NCBI GenBank assembly: GCA_022711465.1
Contig: JAKLEZ010000012.1
Location: 1-64,000 of the forward strand
Direction: 5' to 3'
Origin: Planctomycetota bacterium
Lineage (GTDB): Bacteria > Planctomycetota > Phycisphaerae > UBA1845 > PWPN01
DNA length: 64,000 nucleotides
Below, in pieces: positions 45,499-55,390 of the stretch. The position numbers and the translations under genes are program-made. The notes beneath the pieces were generated by a model. That model saw nothing but the letters and a program-made list of their open reading frames with translations. It was not told the origin of the DNA and ran no database searches. Numbering within the stretch: position 1 is the first letter of the stretch; the number at the start of each line of letters is the position of its first letter.

Positions 45499-45817
45499 CG
45501 CTGATATTACGCCTTGCCAGCCCTGACAAAGGGCTGCGGATGCCTTCGTTCACTCAGGATGTCCATATGTTCCGTGTCCGTGTGCTGGGCTATTCTATCG
45601 GCTATGCCGCCCGGCTGCTGGAGCGGTTATTATAGGCAGTCGTCCACAGAATCAATGCCCCACCGATCGGACGAGGTGACCGATGGGCCAGGGCCAAACG
45701 CCGCCCGCGCCCCCCGAAAAGCGTCCGAAGCCCTTGCTTTTGGGCTGATGCCCGGTATGCTAAATCCTCTTTGCGGTGAGTTAACAGACTACCGATGGCG
45801 TCGGAGCAATTACAGCT
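45499..45817. promoter_or_regulatory. Divergent intergenic region with candidate topA promoter
   Basis: About 320 bases between topA and the PpiD-like gene, without a supported gene. On the reverse strand, TATAAT (45634-45629) is a perfect -10 box, with TTGATT (45655-45650) 15 bases upstream as a possible -35. This would give topA a leader of about 125 bases. Confidence 0.35.
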
Positions 45818-47806
45818 ATGATGAAGTTTTTCCGCAAGTACACGAAACAACTGCTGGCCGTCTTCATGGCCCTGCTCTTGATCGTGTGGCTCGGTGGCAG
45901 CGCTCTGCAGCATGTGTTCGATCGCAGCCAGGAGCATCTCAAGGTGCCGCGGGCCAAGGTCTTCGGCAAGACGGTCCTGATCGGCGATATGCAGGGTGCG
46001 TTCAAGGACAGCGAGGTGCTCAAGTCCATGAACATCCAGTGGGAATGGATGTGGTGGAACGCGGTCGCCAGGTTGGGCGTCAGAAACATGAACGAACTCC
46101 AGCAGTTGGTGGGCGCCGTTCGAACCACGCCACTCACACCGGAAGAGTGGTTCATGCTGGACGCCGCGGCCAGGCACCATGGCATCCAGGTTTCCGAAGA
46201 GGAATTGGAGCGTTTCAAGGCAAGGCACGGCCTGACCGGCGAAATCCTGGCCTCCGTCCGCGACAGGCGCGGCTTCTCGCTGGACACCCTCGATGAGGCG
46301 ATCCGGTCGTATGTCCGCGTGACCGAGATGATGGAGTCGGCCATCGGGGCGATCAAGGCGAGCGAGGCCGATATCCAGGATGCGGTGCGCAATTCCCAGG
46401 AAAAAGTGAGCGTCAGCGTCGTCACCCTCGATGCAACCAAGTTCGTGGACAACACCTGGCAACCCACGCCCGAGGAACTGCAGAAGCAGTTTGACCAGGG
46501 CAAGGACAAGGATCCTGCGCCCTCGCCGACGGGCGAGCAGGTCTTTGGCTACCGCGAGCCTGAGAAGGCACAGATCGAGTACATCCGCGTCGATGCGAGT
46601 GCCCTGGCCAAGCGGCAGAAGATCTCGGAGGACACGGCCTGGGAGTACTGGGAGAGCCACCAGGACGAGTTCGTCAAACCCACGTCGCAGCCCGCCTCTG
46701 CCCCAGCGGGTTCGCAGCCTCAGCCCGAGAAGTACGGCACTTTCACCGAGGCCAAGCCGAAGGTGATCGAGAGACTGGCCCAACGAGCTGCCCAGGCCGA
46801 AGCCCAGCGTCTGGCCAACGAGATCATCAGCACGCTGGCCAAACCGTGGACCGGGGCCCCGACGACGCAGCCGGACAATTACGCCATCCCGCCCCAGGGG
46901 CAGGATAGCGACAGGATCTACCCCGACCTCATCGCCTCGCTGGAGCCGCGCTACCCCGGCGTGCTCAAGCATGGCCGCACGACCCTGCAGGACCAACAAG
47001 GACTGCGCACGGGCAACCCCGACATCACCAGTGCGTACTTCAAGGGATCCGGACAGTACAGCTACGTGTCTTTGCCCCAGGCGGCATTCATGGTCGCCGG
47101 CCTGGAAGCCAAGAAGGACGCCAACCCGGACCATACCCGCCTGTTTCGCAATGTCTATCAGACTTGCGCCGAGCCATTCGCCGATTGGTCTGGCAATGTC
47201 GTCGTGTTCCGCACCGTGGCCACGAAAGCCAAGCAGCCCGCGCCATCGGTGGAGAGCGTGCGCGAGAAGCTGATCACCGACCTCCGCAAGATCCGGGCGG
47301 GCGAGGAAGTGGAGCGACTGGCCAAAGAACTGGCGGACAAGGCGGGCACGGCCGGCCTGAAGGCCGCGTTTGAGGGCGACGCCAATCTCGTCGCCAAGCT
47401 CGGCAAAGAGGCCTACAAGGACCGAGTCACGTTCGCCCGCGGCACCCGCTACGTGCCCGAGTTCCGAGGTGATACCGAGTTGGTCAAGAAGTGCTTCACT
47501 GTTGCGACCGCCCCCGCCGCCAGCCAGCCGTCCCGGATCATCGCCCAGCAACTCAAGAGCCAATCCAACTGGGTGGTCGTGGAATGGCACAAGATTCTGC
47601 CGGTCACCACCCAGGAGTACGACCAGGAGCGGGCGGTAGCCATCTCCCGCGTGGTCGGAACTCGCCAGCTCGCCTTCCTGCGCAACTGGTTCAACCCGGC
47701 TGAGATCCGGTCCCGCGTTGGGTGGGAAGAACTGGCCGAAGGCAAGGACCTGCCAACCGGCCCGATCGAGAGACCCGTTCTCCCGCCGGGCGGCTGGGGC
47801 GAGTAG
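45818..47806 (+). CDS. PpiD/SurA-like membrane-anchored periplasmic chaperone
   Basis: A 662-residue protein. One TM anchor (FMALLLIVWLGGSALQHVF, about 15-33) follows a short basic tail, as in PpiD. A SurA-N-like helical region spans about 50-230, with the catalytic-type parvulin region unclear. Linkers rich in Pro, Ser and Gln carry SQPASAPAGSQPQ near 290-300. It may help fold exported proteins or be a degenerate isomerase. A GGAGC site precedes the ATG. Confidence 0.72.
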   Translation: MMKFFRKYTKQLLAVFMALLLIVWLGGSALQHVFDRSQEHLKVPRAKVFGKTVLIGDMQGAFKDSEVLKSMNIQWEWMWWNAVARLGVRNMNELQQLVGAVRTTPLTPEEWFMLDAAARHHGIQVSEEELERFKARHGLTGEILASVRDRRGFSLDTLDEAIRSYVRVTEMMESAIGAIKASEADIQDAVRNSQEKVSVSVVTLDATKFVDNTWQPTPEELQKQFDQGKDKDPAPSPTGEQVFGYREPEKAQIEYIRVDASALAKRQKISEDTAWEYWESHQDEFVKPTSQPASAPAGSQPQPEKYGTFTEAKPKVIERLAQRAAQAEAQRLANEIISTLAKPWTGAPTTQPDNYAIPPQGQDSDRIYPDLIASLEPRYPGVLKHGRTTLQDQQGLRTGNPDITSAYFKGSGQYSYVSLPQAAFMVAGLEAKKDANPDHTRLFRNVYQTCAEPFADWSGNVVVFRTVATKAKQPAPSVESVREKLITDLRKIRAGEEVERLAKELADKAGTAGLKAAFEGDANLVAKLGKEAYKDRVTFARGTRYVPEFRGDTELVKKCFTVATAPAASQPSRIIAQQLKSQSNWVVVEWHKILPVTTQEYDQERAVAISRVVGTRQLAFLRNWFNPAEIRSRVGWEELAEGKDLPTGPIERPVLPPGGWGE

Positions 47807-47843
47807 GCCACCGTTCCCGGCATCACTGGCCCAAAGAAACTTC

Positions 47844-47861
47844 AAGAGGCTAAAACCTCTT
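47844..47861. terminator. Hairpin between convergent genes
   Basis: AAGAGG (47844-47849) and CCTCTT (47856-47861) flank a six-base loop between the PpiD-like gene and convergent ndk. A TTATTT tract lies nearby on the + strand. It is a short stem, so a weak bidirectional terminator at most. Confidence 0.35.
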
Positions 47862-47937
47862 AATGCTGTTATTTGATGCCTTCAGGATGCCCGCCGCTCA
47901 TCGCTCGGCGAGGCAGCACGCTTCGCCGGGACGACGG

Positions 47938-48402
47938 TCAGACTTCGTTCGGGCGACCCAGCCAGTCGGCGTCGGCGGTCGTGAAGTCCAGCAACTCTCC
48001 GGGCGTGAAGTACAGGGCAATCTCGCCGGCCGCAGACTCCGGCGAGTCGCTGCCGTGCACCAGGTTGTAGGTCATGCTGATGCCGAAGTCGCCCCGGATG
48101 CTGCCCGGCTCGGCCTCGAAGCCAAAGGTCTTCCCCATCAGCTTCCGGCAGACGGCGATTGCCCGTGCTCCGGCCAAGACCATGACCACCACCGGCCCGG
48201 AGGTGATGTACTCGATCAGGCCGGGGAAGAACGGCTTGCCCTTGTGCGGGGCGTAGTGCCGCTCGGCCAGCTCGGGCATGATCCGCATCAGCTTCATGCC
48301 CGCCAGAACCAGCCCCTTGTCCTCGAAGCGCTGAATGATCCGCCCCACCAGACGACGCTGAACGCAATCCGGTTTCAGGATGATGAGTGTCCTCTCCACC
48401 AC
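47938..48402 (-). CDS. ndk: Nucleoside diphosphate kinase
   Basis: A 154-residue enzyme balancing NTP pools. Start MVERTLIILKPDCVQRRLVG, then HYAPHKGKPFFPGL, GPVVVMVLAGARAI, and the phospho-His in NLVHGSDSPESA near 115. The family signature and length are standard. Confidence 0.95.
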   Translation of the reverse strand: MVERTLIILKPDCVQRRLVGRIIQRFEDKGLVLAGMKLMRIMPELAERHYAPHKGKPFFPGLIEYITSGPVVVMVLAGARAIAVCRKLMGKTFGFEAEPGSIRGDFGISMTYNLVHGSDSPESAAGEIALYFTPGELLDFTTADADWLGRPNEV

Positions 48403-48450
48403 GTGTCGTGCTCCTCTTCTGACGTTCCTGCGGTCCTCTCGTGCCCATCC

Positions 48451-49443
48451 CTATCCTGCACCACCCCGGGCGGCCTGGAACATCGCCCGGACGTTCTCCA
48501 CCGGCACCTGAGCGGGATCATAAGTGCAGCCGGGGGCGATTATGATCGGCCTTTCCCCCGCCTGACGCAAGGCGTCGCGAACCTCCGCGGCACATTCCTC
48601 TGGAGTCCCCTCCGGGAGCGTCCTCAGGTTGTCCACCCCTGCGGCTATGGCCGGCCCGATCCGATCCCGGGCCCAGGCGATGCTCGGACCGGTAGCTCGA
48701 TCCGACCAGTTCAGAACCGCCACCGGGTATTCCGAAAAGCCCAGGAAATCCCGCGGCCGGCCACACACATGTAGTACGCTGAACGGAGCACCGCTCACCG
48801 CCTCCAGGATGGCCAGATCTACCGGTCGTACCAGCTCACGGTAAAGGCCCTGCCCGTTGGCCGGCGTATCCACCCAGTCATCCCGCACCGACAAGAACAC
48901 CCCATCCGCCCCGGCGTCAACGCACCCGCGGGCGAACGCCCCCAGCGTCTGCCCAATGGCCGCCACCGCCGCCTTGACGGCCACCCGATCCTCCCGAAGG
49001 AGCGCCGACAGGAGCGCGTCCCGATCGTCCTGGCCGTCAATCCTGGGCGGGGCGTGCACGTCGCTGGGCGGCCGCGTCCAGGCCCGCAACACCGTCCAGG
49101 CATTGAAGAGCGTGGCACACATCGGCACGTCACCGACCAGCCGCTCCTTGAGCCGGCGAAGCACCCCCAACTGGTCGGCCAATCGCTCGGCATCACCTGC
49201 CAGCGGTCGGATCCTTCTCAGATCATTCACCGTCCGGACAAGAGCCACCTCCCCGCGCGGGTAGGGGTGATCGTTCATCACCTTGAGGAAATCGAGGCCA
49301 TAGGCCTCCAGATGCCGCAGGTGGGCCTCGACGGCCGTCGAGCCGGTGCTGCAGTCGTGTCCAAAGTGATACCAGCAGCTCACCGGCGGCCGGTCCGGCA
49401 CCCGCCCGTGAAGAACCGCCTCAACTCGTTCCCGTTCGGTCAT
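48451..49443 (-). CDS. Uroporphyrinogen decarboxylase-family protein
   Basis: About 330 residues. ERVEAVLHGRVPDRPPVSCWYHFGHD is the start (split here only by description), then a URO-D TIM barrel with HVCGRPRDFL near 230 and APGCTYDP near 310. These resemble URO-D-like methyltransferases (MtaA/CmuA types) and corrinoid-linked planctomycete paralogues more than HemE, because the HemE RQAGRY motif is missing. The likely start is ATG 49443. Confidence 0.75.
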   Translation of the reverse strand: MTERERVEAVLHGRVPDRPPVSCWYHFGHDCSTGSTAVEAHLRHLEAYGLDFLKVMNDHPYPRGEVALVRTVNDLRRIRPLAGDAERLADQLGVLRRLKERLVGDVPMCATLFNAWTVLRAWTRPPSDVHAPPRIDGQDDRDALLSALLREDRVAVKAAVAAIGQTLGAFARGCVDAGADGVFLSVRDDWVDTPANGQGLYRELVRPVDLAILEAVSGAPFSVLHVCGRPRDFLGFSEYPVAVLNWSDRATGPSIAWARDRIGPAIAAGVDNLRTLPEGTPEECAAEVRDALRQAGERPIIIAPGCTYDPAQVPVENVRAMFQAARGGAG

Positions 49444-49779
49444 AACGCTCACAGAAATGTAGGCGCCACCGATGAACCAGTCCAGAGACAATCCGCAGAG
49501 TCAAGAGCTGTTGTGCGCCAAAGAGACCGAACTCGGCAGCCGATCCTCGGCATCCCCTCCATCTTCTGCATGCGTGACGACGATCATCCAGCCGCCAGCG
49601 AACACCTCCGCCCGGTCCTGGGCGGCGACTCCGCGACCGACGTTGTGATCTACCACCAGCCGGTCGTCGCCGATGGTGGATACAAAACGACCGAAGCGGA
49701 CCCTCTTCCAGAGACTCCGGCCCCCCAAAGTCGAGGACCGCAAGGCCAACCTGATCCGTCTGCGGCTCCCCCGGCGAAC
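49444..49779. other. Intergenic region, no supported gene
   Basis: About 335 bases. Short frames exist on both strands, but none has family character or a good ribosome site. Nothing else was recognised. Confidence 0.45.
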
Positions 49780-50493
49780 TCACTCGCAGTCCTGGTCACA
49801 CTCGTAGCGGCTCTGGTCGCAGTCGTCGTAGCATTCCGGATCACCCGGCCAGTTCTCGCGGCACCAATCGCAGCAACTGACGTACTGCTCCCGACACCTC
49901 ATGTAGCACCCCCACGCATCCCGTTCCTGCGTCACCGTGCCGGTGACGGTATCGACGATCACGTAGCTGCCGTCGGGCATATTGAACACATAGATGATGT
50001 TGGCTACGTTGGGGTTGAGCGGCTTGAGCAGCTCCCACGATCGAAACAGCGGACCGAAGCCCGCAGCCTTTGCCAGGGTCCAGGCCTCCACGACGTCCAT
50101 GGTCACTTGGGTCAAATCCAGGAACTCGAGTCCGAACGGATCGCTCTCCAGATCCACGATCGTCCAGGTGCCGCTGTAGGTCATGTACCAGCCCTGAACA
50201 CCCTGAGGGGTCAGAGCGATGCCCAGGAAATCCCAGACGTTGGTTTCGGCCGGCATCTGCAGCTCGGTACCGTCCTGCCTTCGTCCCCCAGCCCAACAGA
50301 TCTGCGCCGCAGCGTTCGTCTTGCGAATCTCCGCCGTCGCCGCTGCAACCATCCGCGTGCACACGCTGTCGTCGGCGGTCGGCACCGAAATCCAGAATGG
50401 ACATGGCCGACAGACCCCGCCGAACGCAAGACAGATCATGCCCAGCAGGCAGGAAACCACTATCCCGGGTAACAGACGCCGACAGTCTTGCAT
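49780..50493 (-). CDS. Exported protein with cysteine-rich C-terminal tail
   Basis: A 237-residue protein with a signal peptide (MQDCRRLLPGIVVSCLLGMI onward, core about 9-27). The middle is a beta-like domain rich in Trp and Asp (GWYMTYSGTWTIVDLES). The last 43 residues hold nine cysteines (segments WGCYMRCREQYVSCCDWC and ECYDDCDQSRYECDQDCE), enough for four disulfides, or a metal site. I recognise no family. The frame is well defined, but function is unknown. Confidence 0.7.
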   Translation of the reverse strand: MQDCRRLLPGIVVSCLLGMICLAFGGVCRPCPFWISVPTADDSVCTRMVAAATAEIRKTNAAAQICWAGGRRQDGTELQMPAETNVWDFLGIALTPQGVQGWYMTYSGTWTIVDLESDPFGLEFLDLTQVTMDVVEAWTLAKAAGFGPLFRSWELLKPLNPNVANIIYVFNMPDGSYVIVDTVTGTVTQERDAWGCYMRCREQYVSCCDWCRENWPGDPECYDDCDQSRYECDQDCE

Positions 50494-50563
50494 GGCCACA
50501 CCCTGACGCTGAGAACCTAGTCCCAAACCGCCGCGAACGCATCCCTTGCGCGCGGCCTCAATG

Positions 50564-53527
50564 CTATTTGCCCTCATCGGCCAGCGGGTCGGCGGACATG
50601 AGCTGCACAGGCCCCAGCAACCCCGAATCAACCAGCGGCGTGTCCTTGGTCAGCTTACGAATGTTGGTCCGCGTCGTGCGGCGTTCCGGCGGCAGTAACT
50701 GATCACCGATGACTCGGTTCGGCCAGAAGTTGACCACATCGACCTCGAGCCTGTTATCCCCGGATCGCACCGCATCGGTTATATCCACCCGGAAAGGCAT
50801 GGCCCAGAGTACACCAAGGTTGCGGCCGTTCAGTCGTACCTCACACAGTTGACGTACATCGCCCAGGTCGAGAAGCAGGCGTTTCGTCCCGGCAGCCGGC
50901 TGCTCGGGCAGATCGAAAGACGTCACGTAGGTCGCCGTGCCCGAGTGGAACCGGATCGCGTCTTCGGGCCGAGTGGTCCAGCTCACCAGCCGAGTGAACT
51001 CAATTGGCTGAGCACCCCCCTGCCTGGAATCGAAGCTCACCTGCCACGGCCTGCGGTGCTCGCACACCGGCACGACAGTCGCGAAGTTGGGCCCACTTTT
51101 CGCTGCGACACCGGCTACCGCGCGAAAAACCACGAACATCGAGCCGTAGGGCGCGAATCGCAGCGGCACCACCGTGCGCTGGTCGGATTCAGCGAAATCG
51201 GGAAGGGGACGGATGCGGCCGGTGACGGGATCCCAACACTCCGGATTCCTGCCGGCCACCCGGAACGTGCAGCGGGCATCCACCCATCGACCGGCGCGGT
51301 TGGCCACGAAGAAGACGTCCACTTTGCCATCGCGGCGGTGGATGTAGTCGAACGCGACTGCAGGCTGACTCTGGGCAGACGCTGTCGCACTGCCCGGGTC
51401 GAGGGCATATTCGAAGTCCGGCCTGACACCGTCGGCGAGCAAGATCTCCCGGGCAGTCCTGCCCGCCATCACACGCCCCGACCCGAGACGATGCACCCCT
51501 GCCGAAGAGCCATCGCCCGCTCCCCACAGTTCATTCGCCAGTTCAGCGACCTCCTCATCGCACTTGGGATAATCGCACAGGCTGGCGGCCGATTCCGGCT
51601 TCGGGCCGATCACGGTGGCTCCCGCAGCGACCAACTCCTTGACCTTGCGGAGTACGGGCAACGAAACCACGCGGCGATCCGGCAAAACGAGCACCCGATA
51701 GCTCATGCCGTCCGGCAGCAGGATGCGGCCGCCGCGGGCGCTCATCCGCGTCAGCAGCACCTCTTCGGTCGCGACGTCGTAGTCGTAACCGGGCAACACT
51801 CTGGCCGGATCCGACTGCTTGAGCTGGGCGAAGTTCGGCACGTGATCGCCGTAGTAGTAGACCGCGTCGGCCACGAACAAGCCCCGCTGCAACATGAACT
51901 GGCAGCGGTTGATGTACGCGAGAAACGGTCCGGAGCGGGACCACCAGGTCGAGTTGGGATTGAAGTGTGTCCCTGCGAAATACTCCTGGCCGGGCAAACC
52001 CATCTCCGCCGGTGAGCAGGTGAACGCGTGCCACACCAGGAGATTCAGCCCTTCGCACGCGGCTCGATCGAACGACGGCTTGAGGTTGTCCCAGAGCGTC
52101 TCCTGCCAATGCGGGCCGATGGTCGTAAAACCCTCGGCGAGCACCAGCCGACGCCCGTAGGTGTGGGCCGCCGAGGCCGGCTGCTTCACGAAGAACCGGT
52201 TCTCATCGGTTACACGATGCCGCCACGAGCGCGCCCAGAACTCGGACATCGGAGCATCGTTCATCCCCAGACAGCGCAGCGAATCGATCGGGACGGCGTG
52301 CGGGCCGCCGGACTCGGGGTGGATTCGCAGCCCGTGCCGCCGGGCGCCGTCGACGAAAGGCCGGTAGTGGTTGTCGATCGCCAGGTCGCCCATGGTCTTG
52401 CGAAGGTCGTGCAGGAAGCGGTTGCTCACGTCCCGGCCGTCCAGGATGCGGCCGGCGATCACCGGAAGGAACGGCCAAAGGTCGTAGCCGCGCCGTCGCC
52501 GGAATTCCTCGCGAAGCGTCGGCGTCCAGTTGGCGACTTCGACCTCCCAGCTGTCGGTGTGCAGGTACTTGAGGGAACGCCCGGCCAGCGGACCCGCGTC
52601 CGCGATGAGCGGCTCAACCACAGCCTGCCAGTAACGCTGAAACGCATTTGCGTCGAACGGATCGAGGGCGTAACCTTGCCACCCGTCACTGCACGTCGCG
52701 ACCCGGCAGTGCTGATTGAGCGTGCACCCGAAGCGCAGTATCTCCCACTCACCCGCAGGTACCTCCCACTCCAGCGTGCCGTCGGCCGAGAGCCGCTGGC
52801 CCAGATCGATCACGTCCCTCGAACGGGCATGTTCCTCACCCGCCACGGCGGGTGATTCATCAAAGAGAAGCGAGGTGTCGGGCGCGGAGAAGTGCAGAGC
52901 CTTGTGCAGGGCCTTCTCTGGCCAGTGCTGGAGCCGAGCCTGGCGGGACGGGTCGGCCGTTCCGGATGAAACCTCGAGTGGGCAGGCCAATACGGCCACA
53001 TCGCGATAGAACCCCGCGTCATGACCTGGTTTCTGAGGCGGACCACGAAACCGGGCCGGACCGGTCACTCGCGTCTCCGACCAGACGAGCCGCTTCGGCG
53101 CATCCTCGGCCTTGACCATCGGACCCCCGAGGTTCCAGCCGCTCTGGATGCTCAGGCTCATCTCCAGGCCGAGCCGATCCGCCTCACGAAGGGCGTGCTT
53201 GTAGAGCTCGCGCCACTCCGGCGTGAAGAACGTGGGGCCGTGGGGAACGGCGTCGTTGCCGTCCTGTTCGGCGCCCCCGGCATCACAGATAATCGCTCCC
53301 CCGAAACCCTTGGCCGCCATCTCCTCCAGGTCGCGGGTAATGGCCGCCCTGGTGACGTTGCCGTTGAGCCACCACCAATACGCCCGCAGGCGTGCCTCGA
53401 CCGGCGGAGCCCGCCAACCCTCCTCGAGCGCGGGATCGGGTTCCGCGGCGGGGGTGAGGCTGGTGTAGGTCAAGGACAGGAGAACCAATGCTGTCCACGA
53501 TGCTCGTGCGAGAATCGAGAATGGCAT
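50564..53527 (-). CDS. GH106-like glycoside hydrolase (alpha-L-rhamnosidase candidate)
   Basis: A 987-residue secreted protein. A signal peptide (ASWTALVLLSLTYTSLTPAA) precedes a TIM barrel starting RAYWWWLNGNVTRAAITRDL and EEMAAKGFGGAIICDAGG, an opening shared with GH106 alpha-L-rhamnosidases and relatives. Further domains include beta-sandwich segments ending with a galactose-binding-like module (LLDLGDVRQLCEVRLNGRNLG). The catalytic pair was not assigned. It suits the rhamnose isomerase at 17 kb. The start ATG at 53527 is chosen by the signal peptide; no good ribosome site is seen. Confidence 0.8.
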   Translation of the reverse strand: MPFSILARASWTALVLLSLTYTSLTPAAEPDPALEEGWRAPPVEARLRAYWWWLNGNVTRAAITRDLEEMAAKGFGGAIICDAGGAEQDGNDAVPHGPTFFTPEWRELYKHALREADRLGLEMSLSIQSGWNLGGPMVKAEDAPKRLVWSETRVTGPARFRGPPQKPGHDAGFYRDVAVLACPLEVSSGTADPSRQARLQHWPEKALHKALHFSAPDTSLLFDESPAVAGEEHARSRDVIDLGQRLSADGTLEWEVPAGEWEILRFGCTLNQHCRVATCSDGWQGYALDPFDANAFQRYWQAVVEPLIADAGPLAGRSLKYLHTDSWEVEVANWTPTLREEFRRRRGYDLWPFLPVIAGRILDGRDVSNRFLHDLRKTMGDLAIDNHYRPFVDGARRHGLRIHPESGGPHAVPIDSLRCLGMNDAPMSEFWARSWRHRVTDENRFFVKQPASAAHTYGRRLVLAEGFTTIGPHWQETLWDNLKPSFDRAACEGLNLLVWHAFTCSPAEMGLPGQEYFAGTHFNPNSTWWSRSGPFLAYINRCQFMLQRGLFVADAVYYYGDHVPNFAQLKQSDPARVLPGYDYDVATEEVLLTRMSARGGRILLPDGMSYRVLVLPDRRVVSLPVLRKVKELVAAGATVIGPKPESAASLCDYPKCDEEVAELANELWGAGDGSSAGVHRLGSGRVMAGRTAREILLADGVRPDFEYALDPGSATASAQSQPAVAFDYIHRRDGKVDVFFVANRAGRWVDARCTFRVAGRNPECWDPVTGRIRPLPDFAESDQRTVVPLRFAPYGSMFVVFRAVAGVAAKSGPNFATVVPVCEHRRPWQVSFDSRQGGAQPIEFTRLVSWTTRPEDAIRFHSGTATYVTSFDLPEQPAAGTKRLLLDLGDVRQLCEVRLNGRNLGVLWAMPFRVDITDAVRSGDNRLEVDVVNFWPNRVIGDQLLPPERRTTRTNIRKLTKDTPLVDSGLLGPVQLMSADPLADEGK

Positions 53528-53692
53528 AAGGACTGTCAGTATACCGCCTGGACCGCCACGCCGAACAGACCGCGCCACATGACTCCACGCCGGGATCCAT
53601 GCGATCCTCGATTCCGCAACACTCCACCGACTGGGCAAAACGCTCACAATGCCTCGACAAAACCCATCTCCCTCACGCCATGTTCGTCGCGG

Positions 53693-55270
53693 TCAAGGCG
53701 GTGTGATCCTGACGTAGAGATCGAGCAGGGAGAGCGGTTCGGCCTGTTCAGGGCGACACGAGAGTTCGAGCATATTGGCTCCCTGGCGGAGAAAGGCGCC
53801 CGGCAACGGATAGTCGAGCCACTCCTTGTCGGCCACGCCGGCCGGGAGTTCCTGGCCGTTGAGCCGAACACGCAGGCCTTGGGAAAGCGGCAGCTTCTTG
53901 AAACGCAAGCGAAGCCCAGTACGTGTGTGCTCGGCGGCAGCAGACGTGTCTTCACCGACCTTGAACTCGATGCCGGCGGGCTTCTCAGGCTGCACCGCGA
54001 TCGGGCTGGCCGGATTGAGCGTCGGGATGCGGATGAACTTCTGGTGGGGTATGGGTACGGCGCCGACGCCGCGGATGCTGGCGAAGTAGTTGCGAACCTG
54101 CTTGCGGAGGCCGGCCGGATCACCAAGCTCGCGCCAGAGCGGGCTGTTCGGATCGAAGAGGTTGAACACGTACACGCCATCGGCTCCCGAGGACCAGACG
54201 TTCAAGGCCCGGCCGCGGTAGCTGGCCAGGCTGGCGCGCAACTTCTGGGCGGTTTCGTCCCTGATTCGCGGCTCGTCGAGCGATGGATAGACCTTGGCGC
54301 CGTAGCGATGGCCCAGCTGAACGCTGTACTCCCAGGCATTGAGCTGGGTGTAGCCGCTGACGATCAGCAGGTCGACCAGGCCATCCGCCAGCCACCGCTC
54401 CAGATCGAGCCCGATGAACCGGCAGTATTCGACGGAGTCCGGGACGCGGACGGCCAGGAGGATAGGACGACCGCGCTGGCGCCCCATCTCCCCGGTCATC
54501 TTGCGAATCCGCCGCAGGAGATCAGTCATCTGGGTCAGTTCCTCTTCGCCGCAGGGCGCGCCTTGCCCGGAGCATTTGAAGAAGAACGCATGGCGGTAGA
54601 AATCCAGCTCGATGCCGTCGACGGCGTACCCTGTGCACACCTCCTCGCAATAGCGAAAGGCGAGATCGCGGATTTCGGTCACGCCGTAGTTCACTGCGGT
54701 CCACTGGCCGTATCGAGGGCGTTTCTCCTTCGTACCGATTAACCATTCGGGGTGTTCCTGCTTCAGACGGTTGGCCCGGAGCATCACCGGCCCGTATGCG
54801 GCTCCGGAGGCGTCGTGGGTGTCGTTCACGCGGAAGGACCAGAACAGCTCCATGCGGTGGGCATGGGCGAAGTCGATCATGACCCGGAGGGGGTCGATTC
54901 CCTTGTCGAGGAACTCCTGGGTCAGGTTCGATTGGTAGACTCCCTCGCGGGTGTTGAACACCTGGCCGACCCGCGTGTTGTGGGTGAACATGCCGAAGCC
55001 CGAGCTCCACGTGCAGTAGAAGATGGCGTCGACCTGGGAGCCGGCCAGCGGCGTGGTCCGCGAGCGGAGCAGCTCCTCGGTGGTTGCCTCCTTGCAGAAG
55101 TACACGGGTTCGTTGCCGTCGTTGTTGAAGATGACGCGTCGCGGGCGGTTGACCGCCTGCTGACGAAGGGTCTTCCAGGCCGCGTCATCGGGCGGCGAAT
55201 CACTGACGCTGGCGGCGCCGGAGAGGCAACCCAACACGATAAGGGCGAGGGTGGAGCTCATGCCTCCCAT
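53693..55270 (-). CDS. Secreted GH10-like (family-10 glycosyl hydrolase-like) protein
   Basis: About 525 residues. A signal peptide (MSSTLALIVLGCLSGAASV) is followed by a TIM barrel with VIFNNDGNEPVY near 40, MIDFAHAHRMELFWSFRVND near 130 and VDGIELDFYRH near 210, the last typical of GHL10-type barrels where the Asp/Glu act on sugars. A C-terminal beta domain (residues 400 on) follows. An apparent upstream extension to 55918 has no family character and would overlap the opposite-strand esterase gene. Two ATGs (55270 and 55261) are possible. Confidence 0.72.
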   Translation of the reverse strand: MGGMSSTLALIVLGCLSGAASVSDSPPDDAAWKTLRQQAVNRPRRVIFNNDGNEPVYFCKEATTEELLRSRTTPLAGSQVDAIFYCTWSSGFGMFTHNTRVGQVFNTREGVYQSNLTQEFLDKGIDPLRVMIDFAHAHRMELFWSFRVNDTHDASGAAYGPVMLRANRLKQEHPEWLIGTKEKRPRYGQWTAVNYGVTEIRDLAFRYCEEVCTGYAVDGIELDFYRHAFFFKCSGQGAPCGEEELTQMTDLLRRIRKMTGEMGRQRGRPILLAVRVPDSVEYCRFIGLDLERWLADGLVDLLIVSGYTQLNAWEYSVQLGHRYGAKVYPSLDEPRIRDETAQKLRASLASYRGRALNVWSSGADGVYVFNLFDPNSPLWRELGDPAGLRKQVRNYFASIRGVGAVPIPHQKFIRIPTLNPASPIAVQPEKPAGIEFKVGEDTSAAAEHTRTGLRLRFKKLPLSQGLRVRLNGQELPAGVADKEWLDYPLPGAFLRQGANMLELSCRPEQAEPLSLLDLYVRITPP

Positions 55271-55390
55271 GCTACTGAGCTGATCCCGGGCGGGCAAACG
55301 CCCTCGAGACGACTCTGCCTTTCGGGCTTCCGGAGGCCGACTGGCGATCCGGGGGTTTCCACACGCGCGGCCTGCGATTAGGTTACCGGT

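Noticed and set aside
49501..49749. 82-residue reverse frame upstream of the Cys-rich gene
   Set aside because: No ribosome site or recognisable motif; composition like non-coding frames.
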